A stretch of DNA of 64,000 nt from the NCBI RefSeq assembly GCF_009806555.1, contig NZ_VUOK01000029.1:62001-126000 (forward strand), given 5' to 3'. A model generated the notes under the pieces. It worked only from the letters and a program-made list of their open reading frames with translations. It was not told the DNA's origin and did no database searches. Positions within the stretch are counted from its first letter, which is position 1, and each line of letters opens with the position of its first letter. Positions 25,753 to 34,482 of this stretch are shown here, piece after piece. This stretch comes from Methylobacterium sp. 2A. Its GTDB lineage: Bacteria > Pseudomonadota > Alphaproteobacteria > Rhizobiales > Beijerinckiaceae. A program made the translations under genes and the position numbers.

Positions 25753-25859
25753 GGTTTCGGAAGGTCGAGACCTTTCGCGGGTCCAGGGCGGAGCCCTGGT
25801 CATCGTCTCGGGGCTCCACCCTGAGCACCCGCCAAAGGGCTTCAGCCCTTTGGAAACCC
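25753..25859. repeat. Multi-hairpin palindromic repeat, family A, copy 4
   Basis: Same series (GGAAGGTCGAGACCTTTC, CCAGGGCGGAGCCCTGG, GGGGCTCCACCC, CCAAAGGGCTTCAGCCCTTTGG). It lies between the carrier-protein gene and the MaoC-SDR gene and ends 1 base before the latter's ATG, so it occupies the ribosome-binding region of that gene. Confidence 0.85.
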
Positions 25860-25860
25860 T

Positions 25861-27228
25861 ATGAGGGCCGCCTTGGACAACCTGCCCGAGCGCCGCTTCA
25901 CGCCTGAGGACCAGCAGGCCTTCGCGGCTTTGTCGGGCGACACCAACCCGATGCACATGGACGCCAAGGCGGCCCGGCGTATGCAAGCCGGGCGGCCGGT
26001 CGTGCACGGGATCCATGCCGTGCTGTGGGCCCTCGACGCCGCCGGGGATCTCCTCGACGGGGTCGGCGCCCTGACGGTCCGGTTCGACAGGATGATCCAT
26101 GTCGGCGACCTGTGCCGGCTTCGGCCGGATGCCGGGCGCGCGCAGCTCACCATCCTCGTCGATGATGTGGCGGTCACCCGGATCGACCTGTCCCCTCGCA
26201 CCGACCCGTCCTCTCAGCCCGCAGAGCCCGACGCGCACAGCTTCCCGCTGGAGGCCCGTGCGGACGCCATGGCGGCGGCCTTCCCGAAGGCCTCGGCCGC
26301 ACTCGGCCCCGGCTTCCTGGTCGATCTCGCCGGCCTGTCGAAGCTCGTCGGGATGGTCTGCCCGGGCCTGCACTCGATCTTCCGTGGCTTCTCGGCGACC
26401 CGCGGGGCGGACGCGGTCGGGTCGGCGATGCGGTACGCCGTGCTGCGCGACGACGAACGCTTCAACCTCGTCACCATGCGGGTGACGGGCGCTGCGTTGA
26501 GCGGGACCGTCGAGGCGTTCCGGCGCGCGCCGCCGACGGAGCAGCCCGGCGTCGACGCGCTGCGGGGTCTCGTTGAGCCGCATGCGTTCGCGGGCCGCCG
26601 GACCCTGGTGGTCGGCGGGTCGCGCGGCCTCGGCGCGCTGACGGCGAAGCTGCTGGCCCTGGGCGGGGCTGAGGTCACCCTCACCTACGCGGTCGGCGAC
26701 GGCGAGGCCAACGCAGTCGCGCAAGAGATCCGCGCGGCCGGCGGGACCTGTGCTGTCCTCAAGCTCGACGTGCGGCAGCCGATCGCCGGGCAGATCCCCG
26801 CCGGCGCGGCCTTTGACCAGCTCTACTATTTCGCGACGCCGTTCATCTTCGGGAAGCGCGGCCGGGGCCTCGATCCCGCCCTGCTCGGGGAGATGATGGC
26901 GTTCTACGTCCACGCCTTCTACGAACTCTGCGCCGGCCTGCGCGCGGCCGGCCCGCAGCCCATCGCCGTGTTCTACCCGTCGAGCGTCGCGGTCGCCGAG
27001 CGGCCGGCCGGCCTGACCGAATACGCCATGGCGAAGGCGGCCGGCGAGGTGCTGTGCGCGGACCTGCCCCGCCTGCTCAAGGGCGTCCGGGCCCATATCC
27101 GCCGCCTGCCGCGCCTCCAGACGGACCAGACGGCCAGCGTGCAGCCGGTGGAGACCGGATCGGCGATCGACGAGATGCTGGCGGCGATTTGGAGCGTTCA
27201 GGCCGGGGCCGACCGCGCGGCGACATGA
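25861..27228 (+). CDS. MaoC-like dehydratase / SDR ketoreductase fusion
   Basis: 455 residues. Residues 1-125 are a MaoC-type hotdog with SGDTNPMHMD and RPVVHGIHAVLWAL. Residues about 130-235 look like a second, degenerate hotdog. From about 237 an SDR domain follows: nucleotide-binding VGGSRGLGAL, and Ser, Tyr, Lys catalytic residues in YPSSVAV and EYAMAK. Such a protein could reduce a ketoacyl thioester and dehydrate the product, or hydrate an enoyl group and oxidise it. The repeat copy ending 1 base before the ATG leaves no ordinary Shine-Dalgarno except TTTGGAAACC. It is downstream of WcbI-FkbH-ACP and likely in the same pathway. Confidence 0.8.
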   Translation: MRAALDNLPERRFTPEDQQAFAALSGDTNPMHMDAKAARRMQAGRPVVHGIHAVLWALDAAGDLLDGVGALTVRFDRMIHVGDLCRLRPDAGRAQLTILVDDVAVTRIDLSPRTDPSSQPAEPDAHSFPLEARADAMAAAFPKASAALGPGFLVDLAGLSKLVGMVCPGLHSIFRGFSATRGADAVGSAMRYAVLRDDERFNLVTMRVTGAALSGTVEAFRRAPPTEQPGVDALRGLVEPHAFAGRRTLVVGGSRGLGALTAKLLALGGAEVTLTYAVGDGEANAVAQEIRAAGGTCAVLKLDVRQPIAGQIPAGAAFDQLYYFATPFIFGKRGRGLDPALLGEMMAFYVHAFYELCAGLRAAGPQPIAVFYPSSVAVAERPAGLTEYAMAKAAGEVLCADLPRLLKGVRAHIRRLPRLQTDQTASVQPVETGSAIDEMLAAIWSVQAGADRAAT

Positions 27229-27270
27229 GGCTCGCCTGTATCCGGCCGTCCGTGCGGGCGGCAAGGAGAC

Positions 27271-27768
27271 TCAGGCCGCGCCAGAGGTGAGCCAGTCCTT
27301 GTCCGGTTGATAGTGGGCCTCAACGAGCAGCGGATCGCGCGCCATCGCCCGGCACAGCATCGCCACCTGCGATGGCACAACCGCTGTTCCCGCCTTCCAG
27401 GTATTGAATTGATCGAAGGAGGTTCGGAGCAGATCCGCGGCCTCTTCATCCGATACGGCCATCTCCGCCTGCCAAGCCGCAAGGTCCAAAGCCTTGAACG
27501 CGCGTTGCTCTTCGGCCAGCAGGCTCAGATGATAGGCGTCAATTCCCAGATCCCCGTCCTCGTCGCCCCAGAACACAACGGCGTCGTAGTCGGTCAGCCC
27601 GGGTTTGCGGAACAGAGCCGGTTCCTTGAGCGGCTCCAAGATTGGACACCCTCGGGCAATCCAACCGGCCAGCTCGATCACGTCCTCGCCCCCGCCTTTC
27701 CAAGAGACATGCAGCGCCGTGTCACTCACGGCAGAGACGGCAGCGATCCGAGGTAGAGATTGCGTCAT
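27271..27768 (-). CDS. DUF2442-domain protein with possible C-terminal HTH
   Basis: 165 residues. The N-terminal half (about 1-75) fits the DUF2442 fold (VSDTALHVSWKGGGEDVIELAGWI). The C-terminal half (EEAADLLRTSFDQFNTWKAGTAVVPSQVAMLCRAMARDP) resembles a helix-turn-helix. The ATG overlaps the stop of the upstream DUF4160 gene by 4 bases. DUF4160-DUF2442 pairs are widespread and toxin-antitoxin-like in arrangement, but neither has an established function that I can name. Confidence 0.65.
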   Translation of the reverse strand: MTQSLPRIAAVSAVSDTALHVSWKGGGEDVIELAGWIARGCPILEPLKEPALFRKPGLTDYDAVVFWGDEDGDLGIDAYHLSLLAEEQRAFKALDLAAWQAEMAVSDEEAADLLRTSFDQFNTWKAGTAVVPSQVAMLCRAMARDPLLVEAHYQPDKDWLTSGAA

Positions 27769-28019
27769 GACGGCACTCTGGCGATCGGGAAGCGCGGGTT
27801 CACGCGATTCCATTCGGCAACGAGCGCGGCGTGGTTCTCCGTGGCCCACGTCATGACCGCCCGACGCGCCCGCGGCGGGAGGCTGCCCCGAAAAATCAAC
27901 AGCGTCTCGATCACGATGAACGCCTCGAAGTCCGGCCCGATGGCGTGAAAGTGCGGGGGCAGATGATCGCCGGGAATGATCCGGATCACCACGTTCCCGA
28001 TTCGCGCAAGCCTGCCCAT
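27765..28019 (-). CDS. DUF4160-domain protein
   Basis: 84 residues with the family hallmark DHLPPHFHAIGPDFEAFI, a His-rich motif, followed by PRARRAVMTWATENHAALVAEWNRVN. The ATG at 28019 has a GAGG ribosome-binding site; a TTG at 28034 also opens the frame. It is translationally coupled to the downstream DUF2442 gene. A two-gene cassette between the MaoC-SDR gene and mtnA. Function unknown. Confidence 0.75.
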   Translation of the reverse strand: MGRLARIGNVVIRIIPGDHLPPHFHAIGPDFEAFIVIETLLIFRGSLPPRARRAVMTWATENHAALVAEWNRVNPRFPIARVPS

Positions 28020-28148
28020 CGCCGCCCTCGACAAACATAGTTCGAGGAACGGACGCCGGCTAGCAGGGAAAGGACGGCCTTCGGCTCGCTACGCGCTGCC
28101 TGTTCAAAGTTCATGTGCTGCCAAACGCCCCGATTCCGGGCGTCTCTC

Positions 28149-29249
28149 TCACGCCGCCTTCCGCCGCTCCGGATAGAGCCCGTACAGCCCCTCGGCGCTC
28201 GCGTCGCACACGCCGCGCTCGGTGATGATCCCGGTCACCAGCCGCGCCGGCGTCACGTCGAAGGCCGGGTTGGCCACCGGGCTGCCGGGCGAGACAACCT
28301 CGATCGTGGCGAAGCCGCCGTCAGGCAGCCGCCCGGTCATGTGGGTGACCTCCCGCCCGTCGCGCTCCTCGATCGGGATCTCCGTCACGCCGTCCTGCAG
28401 CGTCCAGTCGATCGTCGAGAACGGCAGCGCCGCGTAGAACGGCACGCCGGTGTCGTGGGCGGCCAGCGCCTTCAGGTAGGTGCCGATCTTGTTGCACACG
28501 TCGCCGCGCGCCGTGGTCCGGTCCGAGCCCACGATGCACAGGTCGACCTGCCCGTGCTGCATCAGGTGGCCGCCGGCATTGTCGGCGATCACCGTGTGGG
28601 GCACGCCGTGGCCGTTCAGCTCGAAGGCGGTCAGCGCCGCGCCCTGGCTGCGCGGGCGGGTCTCGTCGACCAGCACATGGACCGGCACGCCCAGCGCGTG
28701 GGCGGCGTAGACCGGGGCCAGCGCCGTGCCCCAATCCACCGTGGCGAGCCAGCCGGCATTGCAGTGGGTCAGCACGGTAATCGGCTTCCCGCCCTTGGCC
28801 TTGTGCAGATCGGCGATGATCCGGCCGCCATGGGCGCCGATCGCGCGGCAGCTCGCGACATCCTCCTCGGCGATCCGGCCGGCCTCCGCGAAGGCGCGGG
28901 CGAAGCGCTCGTCGGGGGCGACCTGCCGCAGGTTGGCGGCGACCCGGTCGAGTGCCCAGCGCAGGTTGATCGCGGTCGGCCGCGTGGCGGCGAGCGCGGC
29001 CACCGCCCGGTCGATCCCCTCCATGGAGGCGTTCTCGCGCATGGCGAGCGCCAGCCCGTAGGCCGCGGTGACGCCGATCAGCGGTGCGCCGCGCACGATC
29101 ATGGTGCGGATCGCCACCGCGGCGTCGTCCAGGGTGGCGAGGCGCTTCAGCTCGAACGCGAAGGGCAGGCGCGTCTGGTCGATCACCTGGACGCTGATCC
29201 CGTCCGGGTCCGGGAAGATCGTGCGGTAGGGCTGGCCGTCGATGTTCAT
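28149..29249 (-). CDS. mtnA: S-methyl-5-thioribose-1-phosphate isomerase
   Basis: Converts 5-methylthioribose 1-phosphate to 5-methylthioribulose 1-phosphate in methionine salvage. The 366-residue eIF2B-like protein has [16 protein letters not shown], the catalytic Cys in [11 protein letters not shown], and Asp in [24 protein letters not shown] lies just before the ATG at 29249. No other mtn genes are adjacent, so the pathway is dispersed. Divergent from ftsK. Confidence 0.95.
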   Translation of the reverse strand: MNIDGQPYRTIFPDPDGISVQVIDQTRLPFAFELKRLATLDDAAVAIRTMIVRGAPLIGVTAAYGLALAMRENASMEGIDRAVAALAATRPTAINLRWALDRVAANLRQVAPDERFARAFAEAGRIAEEDVASCRAIGAHGGRIIADLHKAKGGKPITVLTHCNAGWLATVDWGTALAPVYAAHALGVPVHVLVDETRPRSQGAALTAFELNGHGVPHTVIADNAGGHLMQHGQVDLCIVGSDRTTARGDVCNKIGTYLKALAAHDTGVPFYAALPFSTIDWTLQDGVTEIPIEERDGREVTHMTGRLPDGGFATIEVVSPGSPVANPAFDVTPARLVTGIITERGVCDASAEGLYGLYPERRKAA

Positions 29250-29362
29250 GGGTGCTCCTGTGCCACAGCGGGACGCGGTTTGCACCCTTCGGCCCGGCGC
29301 GGACGCGGCCTGGGGGAAGGCCGGTCAGGCTTCCTCAACCTTAGCGGCTCGTTAAGGCGGCC

Positions 29363-32071
29363 ATGCCTAGCCTTCCGGGTACGTTCCCGCTCCGCGTCCG
29401 GTCCCGCATGCGCTCGCTTCGCCGTCCCGCATCGCCCTACGATACCTTCGTCGACAGCGTCCGCCCGTTCCTGGGCAAGCGCCTGACGGAACTCGGCGGG
29501 CTCGTGCTGTTCACCGGCGCGGTCGCGCTGACCGTGGCTCTGGCCACGTGGTCGATCGACGACCCGAGCCTCAACCACGCCACCGACCATCCCGCCCACA
29601 ACGTGCTCGGCCAGCCGGGCGCGGTGGTGGCGGATCTCTGCATGCAGATCCTCGGGCTGGGATCGCTCGCCTTCGTGCTGCCCCCGGCCCTCTGGGGCGT
29701 GCGGCTGATGCGCGAGCGCGACCTGCCCGACGGCGGGATGCGGATCGCCCTCTGGATCATCGGCTTCTGCGCGGCGAGCGCGGTGGCGAGCGCCCTGCCG
29801 CCCACCACGCGCTGGCCGCTGCCCACGGGTCTCGGGGGCGTGGCCGGCGACGGGCTGCTGTCGATGGCCCGGGTGATCGTCGGGGCGGTCTCGTCGGCCG
29901 CGGCCCATCTCGTCGGCTTCGCCTATGCCGCGGTGGCGATCCTCAGCCTCACCGGGGCCTGCCGCTTCGGTGTCGTCGAAGAGGAGGCGTTCCACGACGA
30001 GCCCTATCCCGTGCGGCGTCCGCCGGTCAGGAACCGCGAGGAGCGCGAGGAGGCCGACGAGCCGGGCCTCGGCCTCGTGGGGGTCGGTGCCCTGGCGCAG
30101 GGCCTGATGCGGCTCCGCCTCGCGGTCGCCGACCGGATCGCCGGATGGCGCGCGGGCCGGGCCGAGCCCTTCGACGGCGCCTCGCCGGCGCTGGCGGCCC
30201 GGCGGGCCTTCACGGATGCCGACCTGCCCTGGGCCGACCACCTGCCCGGGGGCGCCCAGCCCGGCCCGGGCCGGCGCGAGCCCGTCTTCGACGCGGCGCC
30301 CGCCGAGGGGGAGGCCGACCACACCTTGATGCCGCACGACGAGGCCGAGGGCTTCGAGGCTGCGCAACAGCCCGCGCCGCAATCGTCCTCGCCCCAGCGC
30401 GCGCCGCAGCGCCCTCAGCCGCCCCCGCCCGAGCCCACGGCGTCCCGGGTCGCCCCGCCGGCCGCCGCCCCGGTTCCGGCCCGCCGTGCCCCGGCGCCGC
30501 CGCTCCGGCCCGAGGATTACGCCCTGCCGGCCCTCGACCTGCTGGCCGCCCCCCGCGGCCCGTCGCAGGCGAGCCTGATCTCGGCCGATGCCCTGGAGCA
30601 GAACGCCACGATGCTGGAGGCGACGCTCGGCGATTTCGGCGTGCGCGGCGACATCCTGGCGGTGCGGCCCGGCCCGGTCGTCACCCTGTACGAGCTGGAG
30701 CCGGCGCCCGGCACCAAGTCGAGCCGCGTGATCGCGCTGGCCGACGATATCGCCCGGTCGATGTCGGCGGTCTCCGCCCGTGTCGCGGTCGTCCCCGGCC
30801 GCAACGCCATCGGCATCGAATTGCCGAACGCCAAGCGCGAGACGGTGTATCTGCGCGAGCTGCTGGCCTCCACGGATTTCGCCGAGAGCAAGCACAAGCT
30901 GGCTTTGTGCTTAGGAAAAAACATCGGCGGCGAGCCGATCATCGCCGACCTCGCGCGCATGCCGCACCTGCTCGTCGCCGGCACCACCGGCTCGGGCAAG
31001 TCGGTCGCCATCAACACCATGATCCTGTCGCTGCTCTACCGGCTCAAGCCCGAGGAGTGCCGCCTGATCATGGTCGATCCCAAGATGCTGGAGTTGTCGG
31101 TCTATGACGGCATCCCGCACCTGCTCTCCCCGGTCGTCACCGATCCCAAGAAGGCGGTCATCGCCCTCAAATGGGCCGTGCGCGAGATGGAGGAGCGCTA
31201 CAAGAAGATGGCCAAGATCGCGGTCCGCAACATCGACGGCTACAACGCCCGGGTCGCCGAGGCGGCCGAGCGCGGCGAGGTGCTGACCCGGACCGTCCAG
31301 ACGGGCTTCGACCGCCATACCGGTGAGGCGATCTACGAGGACGAGGCGATGGACCTCGCGCCTCTGCCGTACATCGTGATCGTGGTGGACGAGATGGCCG
31401 ACCTGATGATGGTGGCCGGCAAGGACATCGAGGGCGCGATCCAGCGTCTGGCCCAGATGGCGCGGGCGGCGGGCATCCACCTGATCATGGCGACGCAGCG
31501 CCCGTCGGTGGACGTGATCACCGGCACGATCAAGGCGAACTTCCCGACCCGGATCAGCTTCCAGGTCACGAGCAAGATCGACTCGCGCACGATCCTCGGC
31601 GAGATGGGCGCGGAGCAGCTGCTCGGCCAGGGCGACATGCTGTTCATGGCCGGCGGCGGGCGCACGACGCGCGTCCACGGGCCGTTCTGCTCGGACAGCG
31701 AGGTCGAGACCGTCGTGGCCCACCTCAAGCGCCAGGGCCGCCCCAGCTACCTCGACGCCGTCACGGCGGATGAGGAAGAGGGCGCGCCTGAGAAGGGCGG
31801 CAAGGGCAAGGCCGGCGCGGCGGAACTCGAACTCGACGGGGCGGTGTTCGACCAGGGTTCGTTCGGCGAGGCCGGGGGCGACCTCTACGAGCAGGCCGTC
31901 CAGGTGGTGCTGCGCGACCAGAAGGCCTCGACCAGCTACATCCAGCGCCGGCTTCAGATCGGCTACAACCGCGCCGCCTCGCTGATGGAGCGGATGGAGG
32001 TCGAGGGCATTGTCGGCCCGGCCAACCACGCCGGCAAGCGCGAGATCCTGGTGGAGGACGCGGTCGGCTGA
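29363..32071 (+). CDS. ftsK: DNA translocase FtsK
   Basis: A septal DNA pump that clears chromosome termini and activates XerCD at dif. 902 residues: N-terminal membrane domain with about four helices (30-210), a Pro/Ala-rich linker (about 220-400), the alpha-beta motor with Walker [11 protein letters not shown] near residue 545 and Walker [13 protein letters not shown], and a C-terminal winged-helix gamma domain ([22 protein letters not shown]). The linker is moderate in length. A second ATG ([12 protein letters not shown]) at residue 16 is possible. A GC-rich hairpin follows the stop. Confidence 0.95.
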   Translation: MPSLPGTFPLRVRSRMRSLRRPASPYDTFVDSVRPFLGKRLTELGGLVLFTGAVALTVALATWSIDDPSLNHATDHPAHNVLGQPGAVVADLCMQILGLGSLAFVLPPALWGVRLMRERDLPDGGMRIALWIIGFCAASAVASALPPTTRWPLPTGLGGVAGDGLLSMARVIVGAVSSAAAHLVGFAYAAVAILSLTGACRFGVVEEEAFHDEPYPVRRPPVRNREEREEADEPGLGLVGVGALAQGLMRLRLAVADRIAGWRAGRAEPFDGASPALAARRAFTDADLPWADHLPGGAQPGPGRREPVFDAAPAEGEADHTLMPHDEAEGFEAAQQPAPQSSSPQRAPQRPQPPPPEPTASRVAPPAAAPVPARRAPAPPLRPEDYALPALDLLAAPRGPSQASLISADALEQNATMLEATLGDFGVRGDILAVRPGPVVTLYELEPAPGTKSSRVIALADDIARSMSAVSARVAVVPGRNAIGIELPNAKRETVYLRELLASTDFAESKHKLALCLGKNIGGEPIIADLARMPHLLVAGTTGSGKSVAINTMILSLLYRLKPEECRLIMVDPKMLELSVYDGIPHLLSPVVTDPKKAVIALKWAVREMEERYKKMAKIAVRNIDGYNARVAEAAERGEVLTRTVQTGFDRHTGEAIYEDEAMDLAPLPYIVIVVDEMADLMMVAGKDIEGAIQRLAQMARAAGIHLIMATQRPSVDVITGTIKANFPTRISFQVTSKIDSRTILGEMGAEQLLGQGDMLFMAGGGRTTRVHGPFCSDSEVETVVAHLKRQGRPSYLDAVTADEEEGAPEKGGKGKAGAAELELDGAVFDQGSFGEAGGDLYEQAVQVVLRDQKASTSYIQRRLQIGYNRAASLMERMEVEGIVGPANHAGKREILVEDAVG

Positions 32072-32098
32072 GGAGTGGGGGGCCTCGTATCCGCAGCT

Positions 32099-32124
32099 TC
32101 CCCTCCCCCTCTGCGGGGGAGGGA
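32099..32124. terminator. GC-rich hairpin after ftsK
   Basis: CCCTCCCC and GGGGAGGG arms with a short loop, 30 bases after the ftsK stop. It probably separates ftsK from the heat-shock cluster. No T-tract is present. Confidence 0.5.
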
Positions 32125-32214
32125 GACGCGTGGGCCCGATCGCGCCGCTCTAACCCCTCTCGCCAAAACCGCAAAAATTTTCGTCCGCTTGCGGAACCCG
32201 CTCGCCATCCACAC

Positions 32215-32312
32215 GTTACGCGCGTGCGAGGCCCGAAACGGGCTCGCGTGAGGGCGCCGGGCTCGGTGTCCGGCGTCGCTTGTAGTCACGTTGCTCAATG
32301 GAGGATGTGGTT
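32215..32312 (+). ncRNA. ROSE-type RNA thermometer in the hsp20 leader
   Basis: The leader has a strong hairpin (GCGAGGCCC..GGGCTCGC), a second (GCGCCGG..CCGGCGT), and a final weak hairpin in which TTGCT (32291-32295) faces the Shine-Dalgarno GGAGG (32300-32304), 8 bases before the ATG. That arrangement is the defining ROSE motif of Rhizobiales small heat-shock genes: at low temperature the SD is paired, and heat opens it. The 5' boundary is approximate. Confidence 0.8.
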
Positions 32313-32801
32313 ATGAGGACTTACGACGTTTCGCCCCTGTTCCGGTCGTCCGTCGGGTTCGACCGCCTGTTCGATCTGCTCAACCAGGCCGAGCGCGTCG
32401 AGCCGTCCGCCGCCTGGCCGCCCTACAACATCGAGAAGGTCGCCGAGGACCAGTACCGCATCACCATGGCGGTGGCGGGCTTCACGGCCGACGAGATCGA
32501 GCTGACCCAGCAGGACACCACCCTCCTCGTCACCGGCCAGAAAGCGGGCCAGGAGGGCGAGAAGCAGTACCTCTACCGCGGCATCGCGGCGCGCTCCTTC
32601 CGCCAGACCTTCAATCTGGCCGAGCACGTGAAGGTGGTGGGCGCGAGCCTGGAGAACGGCCTGCTCACCGTCGCGCTGAAGCGCGAGGTGCCGGAAGCCC
32701 TGAAGCCGCGCCGCATCGCCATCGGCGGCGTCTCGGCGACGTCCGGGCAGGACAACGCCCCGGCGCAGATCACCCGCGAGCGCGAGGCCAAGGCGGCCTG
32801 A
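32313..32801 (+). CDS. Hsp20-family small heat-shock protein (class A type)
   Basis: A 162-residue cytoplasmic chaperone that binds unfolding proteins. It begins MRTYDVSPLFRSSVGFDRLF, as in IbpA-type alphaproteobacterial Hsp20s. The alpha-crystallin domain (about 35-130) ends with LENGLLTVALKREVPE, and IAIGG is the C-terminal I-x-I motif. The ATG at 32313 is fixed by the ROSE element; the frame also opens at 32298, but that start would lie inside the thermometer. First gene of a small heat-shock cluster. Confidence 0.93.
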   Translation: MRTYDVSPLFRSSVGFDRLFDLLNQAERVEPSAAWPPYNIEKVAEDQYRITMAVAGFTADEIELTQQDTTLLVTGQKAGQEGEKQYLYRGIAARSFRQTFNLAEHVKVVGASLENGLLTVALKREVPEALKPRRIAIGGVSATSGQDNAPAQITREREAKAA

Positions 32802-32929
32802 TCCCGCATCCTCCGGCCCGGGCCCCGCCGGGGCCGGACGGACGACACGTCAGACGACACTCTCTTGCGGGTCCCCGGATCCGGAGGCCCGCTTCCGCAA
32901 CGGGCTACATCTGCGATGGAGAGCGCATC

Positions 32930-33466
32930 ATGAGCGTGAGAGATCTGATCCCCTGGAACCGCGGCACCAGCGCCCCGGCCCCGGCCGGCCTGCCGAACGA
33001 GCCGGCGAGCCCGTTCCTGGCGCTGCACCGCGAGGTGAACCGCCTGTTCGACGACGTCTTCAACGGATTTGGCGTGCCGAGCCTGACAGGCTCGGGTCTG
33101 GCGAGCCGGAGCTTCGGCTGGCCGAGCGTCGAGGTTGTCGAGGCGGATGGCGGCGCCCTGCGCGTCTCCGCCGAGCTGCCCGGGCTCGACGAGAAGGATG
33201 TCGAGCTCCTGATCGAGGACGGCGTGCTGACCCTGAAGGGCGAGAAGCGCGCCGAGACCACCGACAAGGAGCGGGGCTATTCCGAGCGCAGCTATGGCCG
33301 CTTCGAGCGCTCGATCGCCCTGCCCTTCGCGGTGCAGGAGGACAAGGCCGAGGCGACCTTCCGCAACGGCGTGCTCACCGTGACGCTGCCGCGCGCGGCC
33401 GAGGCGCCGGAGCGTCGGCGCCGCATCGCCATCAACGGCAGCGGCGCTTCGGCGTCCAAGCACTGA
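32930..33466 (+). CDS. Hsp20-family small heat-shock protein (second type)
   Basis: 178 residues with an Hsp20 N terminus (SPFLALHREVNRLFDDVFNGFG) and a full alpha-crystallin domain (about 65-165: VSAELPGLDEKDVELLIEDGVLTLKGEK, then FRNGVLTVTLPRA). It ends with an I-x-I-like RRIAINGSG. It belongs to the class C / HspH-like group and differs from the first Hsp20, which suggests a hetero-oligomeric pair. No clear ROSE motif precedes it; it may rely on the upstream promoter or a sigma-32 promoter. A GC-rich hairpin near 32870-32900 separates the two genes. Confidence 0.92.
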   Translation: MSVRDLIPWNRGTSAPAPAGLPNEPASPFLALHREVNRLFDDVFNGFGVPSLTGSGLASRSFGWPSVEVVEADGGALRVSAELPGLDEKDVELLIEDGVLTLKGEKRAETTDKERGYSERSYGRFERSIALPFAVQEDKAEATFRNGVLTVTLPRAAEAPERRRRIAINGSGASASKH

Positions 33467-33570
33467 GCGCCGCCAGGGCGTTGTGAGACGGACCGCATGA
33501 CGCGGCGGCCGGCGCGCACCCGAAAGGGCGTGCCGGCCGCCCCAGCCTTTGCCCGCACGCGGAGGATTTC

Positions 33571-33999
33571 ATGCAGCAGATCGACACCCCCTTCCTTCAG
33601 GCCGGCCCGGTCGAGACCGGGATCGAGCGTCTCGGCCCGGTGGCGGCCGCCAATCTCCGGGCCCCGGCGGTCGACCCGTTCGAGGCCTTCGTGGCGCCGG
33701 GCGATGTCTTCCGGCACCCGCGCGAGGTGCTGACCTATCCGGGCCTGTCCACGCCCGAGAAGCGGGCGATCCTGGCCTCCTGGGCCTCCGACGCCCGGGC
33801 GATCGAATCCAGCCCGACCCTGCGCTGCCTGCCGGGCTGCCGGGCCGAGCCCGTCCCGATCGACGAGATCCTGGCGGCGCTCCAGGCCCTCGACGCGGGA
33901 TCCGCGCCGGAGCCGAGCCTAAGCCGGCCGCTCTTCCCGGCGGCCTTCACCCGCCGCTGGGACCGTGGACGGGGCGCGCCCGGATCCGCCCTGAACTGA
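33571..33999 (+). CDS. Hypothetical protein with shared HPxEVL domain
   Basis: 142 residues, soluble, no signal peptide. The central region (about 40-110) reads VFRHPREVLTYPGLSTPEKR, then AILASWASDARAIES, and continues to IDEILAALQAL. The same pattern recurs at the C terminus of the NDUFS4-like protein encoded at 34483. I cannot name the family. GGAGG precedes the ATG. It lies in the heat-shock cluster, so a stress role is plausible by context only. Confidence 0.75.
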   Translation: MQQIDTPFLQAGPVETGIERLGPVAAANLRAPAVDPFEAFVAPGDVFRHPREVLTYPGLSTPEKRAILASWASDARAIESSPTLRCLPGCRAEPVPIDEILAALQALDAGSAPEPSLSRPLFPAAFTRRWDRGRGAPGSALN

Positions 34000-34015
34000 A
34001 CCCGGAGGGCGTTTC

Positions 34016-34360
34016 ATGGCGACGTTCAACCTGAACCATCACCGGAACGAACTCTGGCGCCGCCGGCGGCACCGCGCCGGTGACCCGGCGGGCGAGACCG
34101 GCGAATCCGTGCTGGTCAGCTGGCTGCTGACCGCCGTGATGTGCCTCGCCCTCGCGGCGCCCTGCCCGCCCGCGGCCCTGCCCTGGGTCGCGGCCGGGCT
34201 CTTCAGCCTGTCGGGCTTCGCGTGGCTCGGCCTCGCCCTCACCCGGGGCGTTCCGCCGGCCGCGGCCCCGACCCTGACGCCCTGGGACGCCGCGCTGCTG
34301 TCCTTCGCGGCGAGTTTCGGCGTCCAGGCGGCGGCGCGGCTCGGGCTCCTCGGAGCCTGA
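34016..34360 (+). CDS. Small membrane protein in the heat-shock cluster
   Basis: 114 residues with a basic N terminus (NELWRRRRHRAGD) and about three hydrophobic stretches: LVSWLLTAVMCLALAAP, LPWVAAGLFSLSGFAWLGLAL and WDAALLSFAASFGVQAAA. An inner-membrane location is likely. CGGAGGG precedes the ATG, and it follows the previous gene by 16 bases. No family recognised. Confidence 0.65.
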   Translation: MATFNLNHHRNELWRRRRHRAGDPAGETGESVLVSWLLTAVMCLALAAPCPPAALPWVAAGLFSLSGFAWLGLALTRGVPPAAAPTLTPWDAALLSFAASFGVQAAARLGLLGA

Positions 34361-34482
34361 CCGCATGAAGGACCCGCACATTGCGTCCCGGAGGATGCAC
34401 CGGCCTTCGGGATGAGAGGGGATCGGGGCCCCTGCGGCGCTCCGGTCCCGGTCAAGATATCGAGACCCATCGGGAGGTCACC

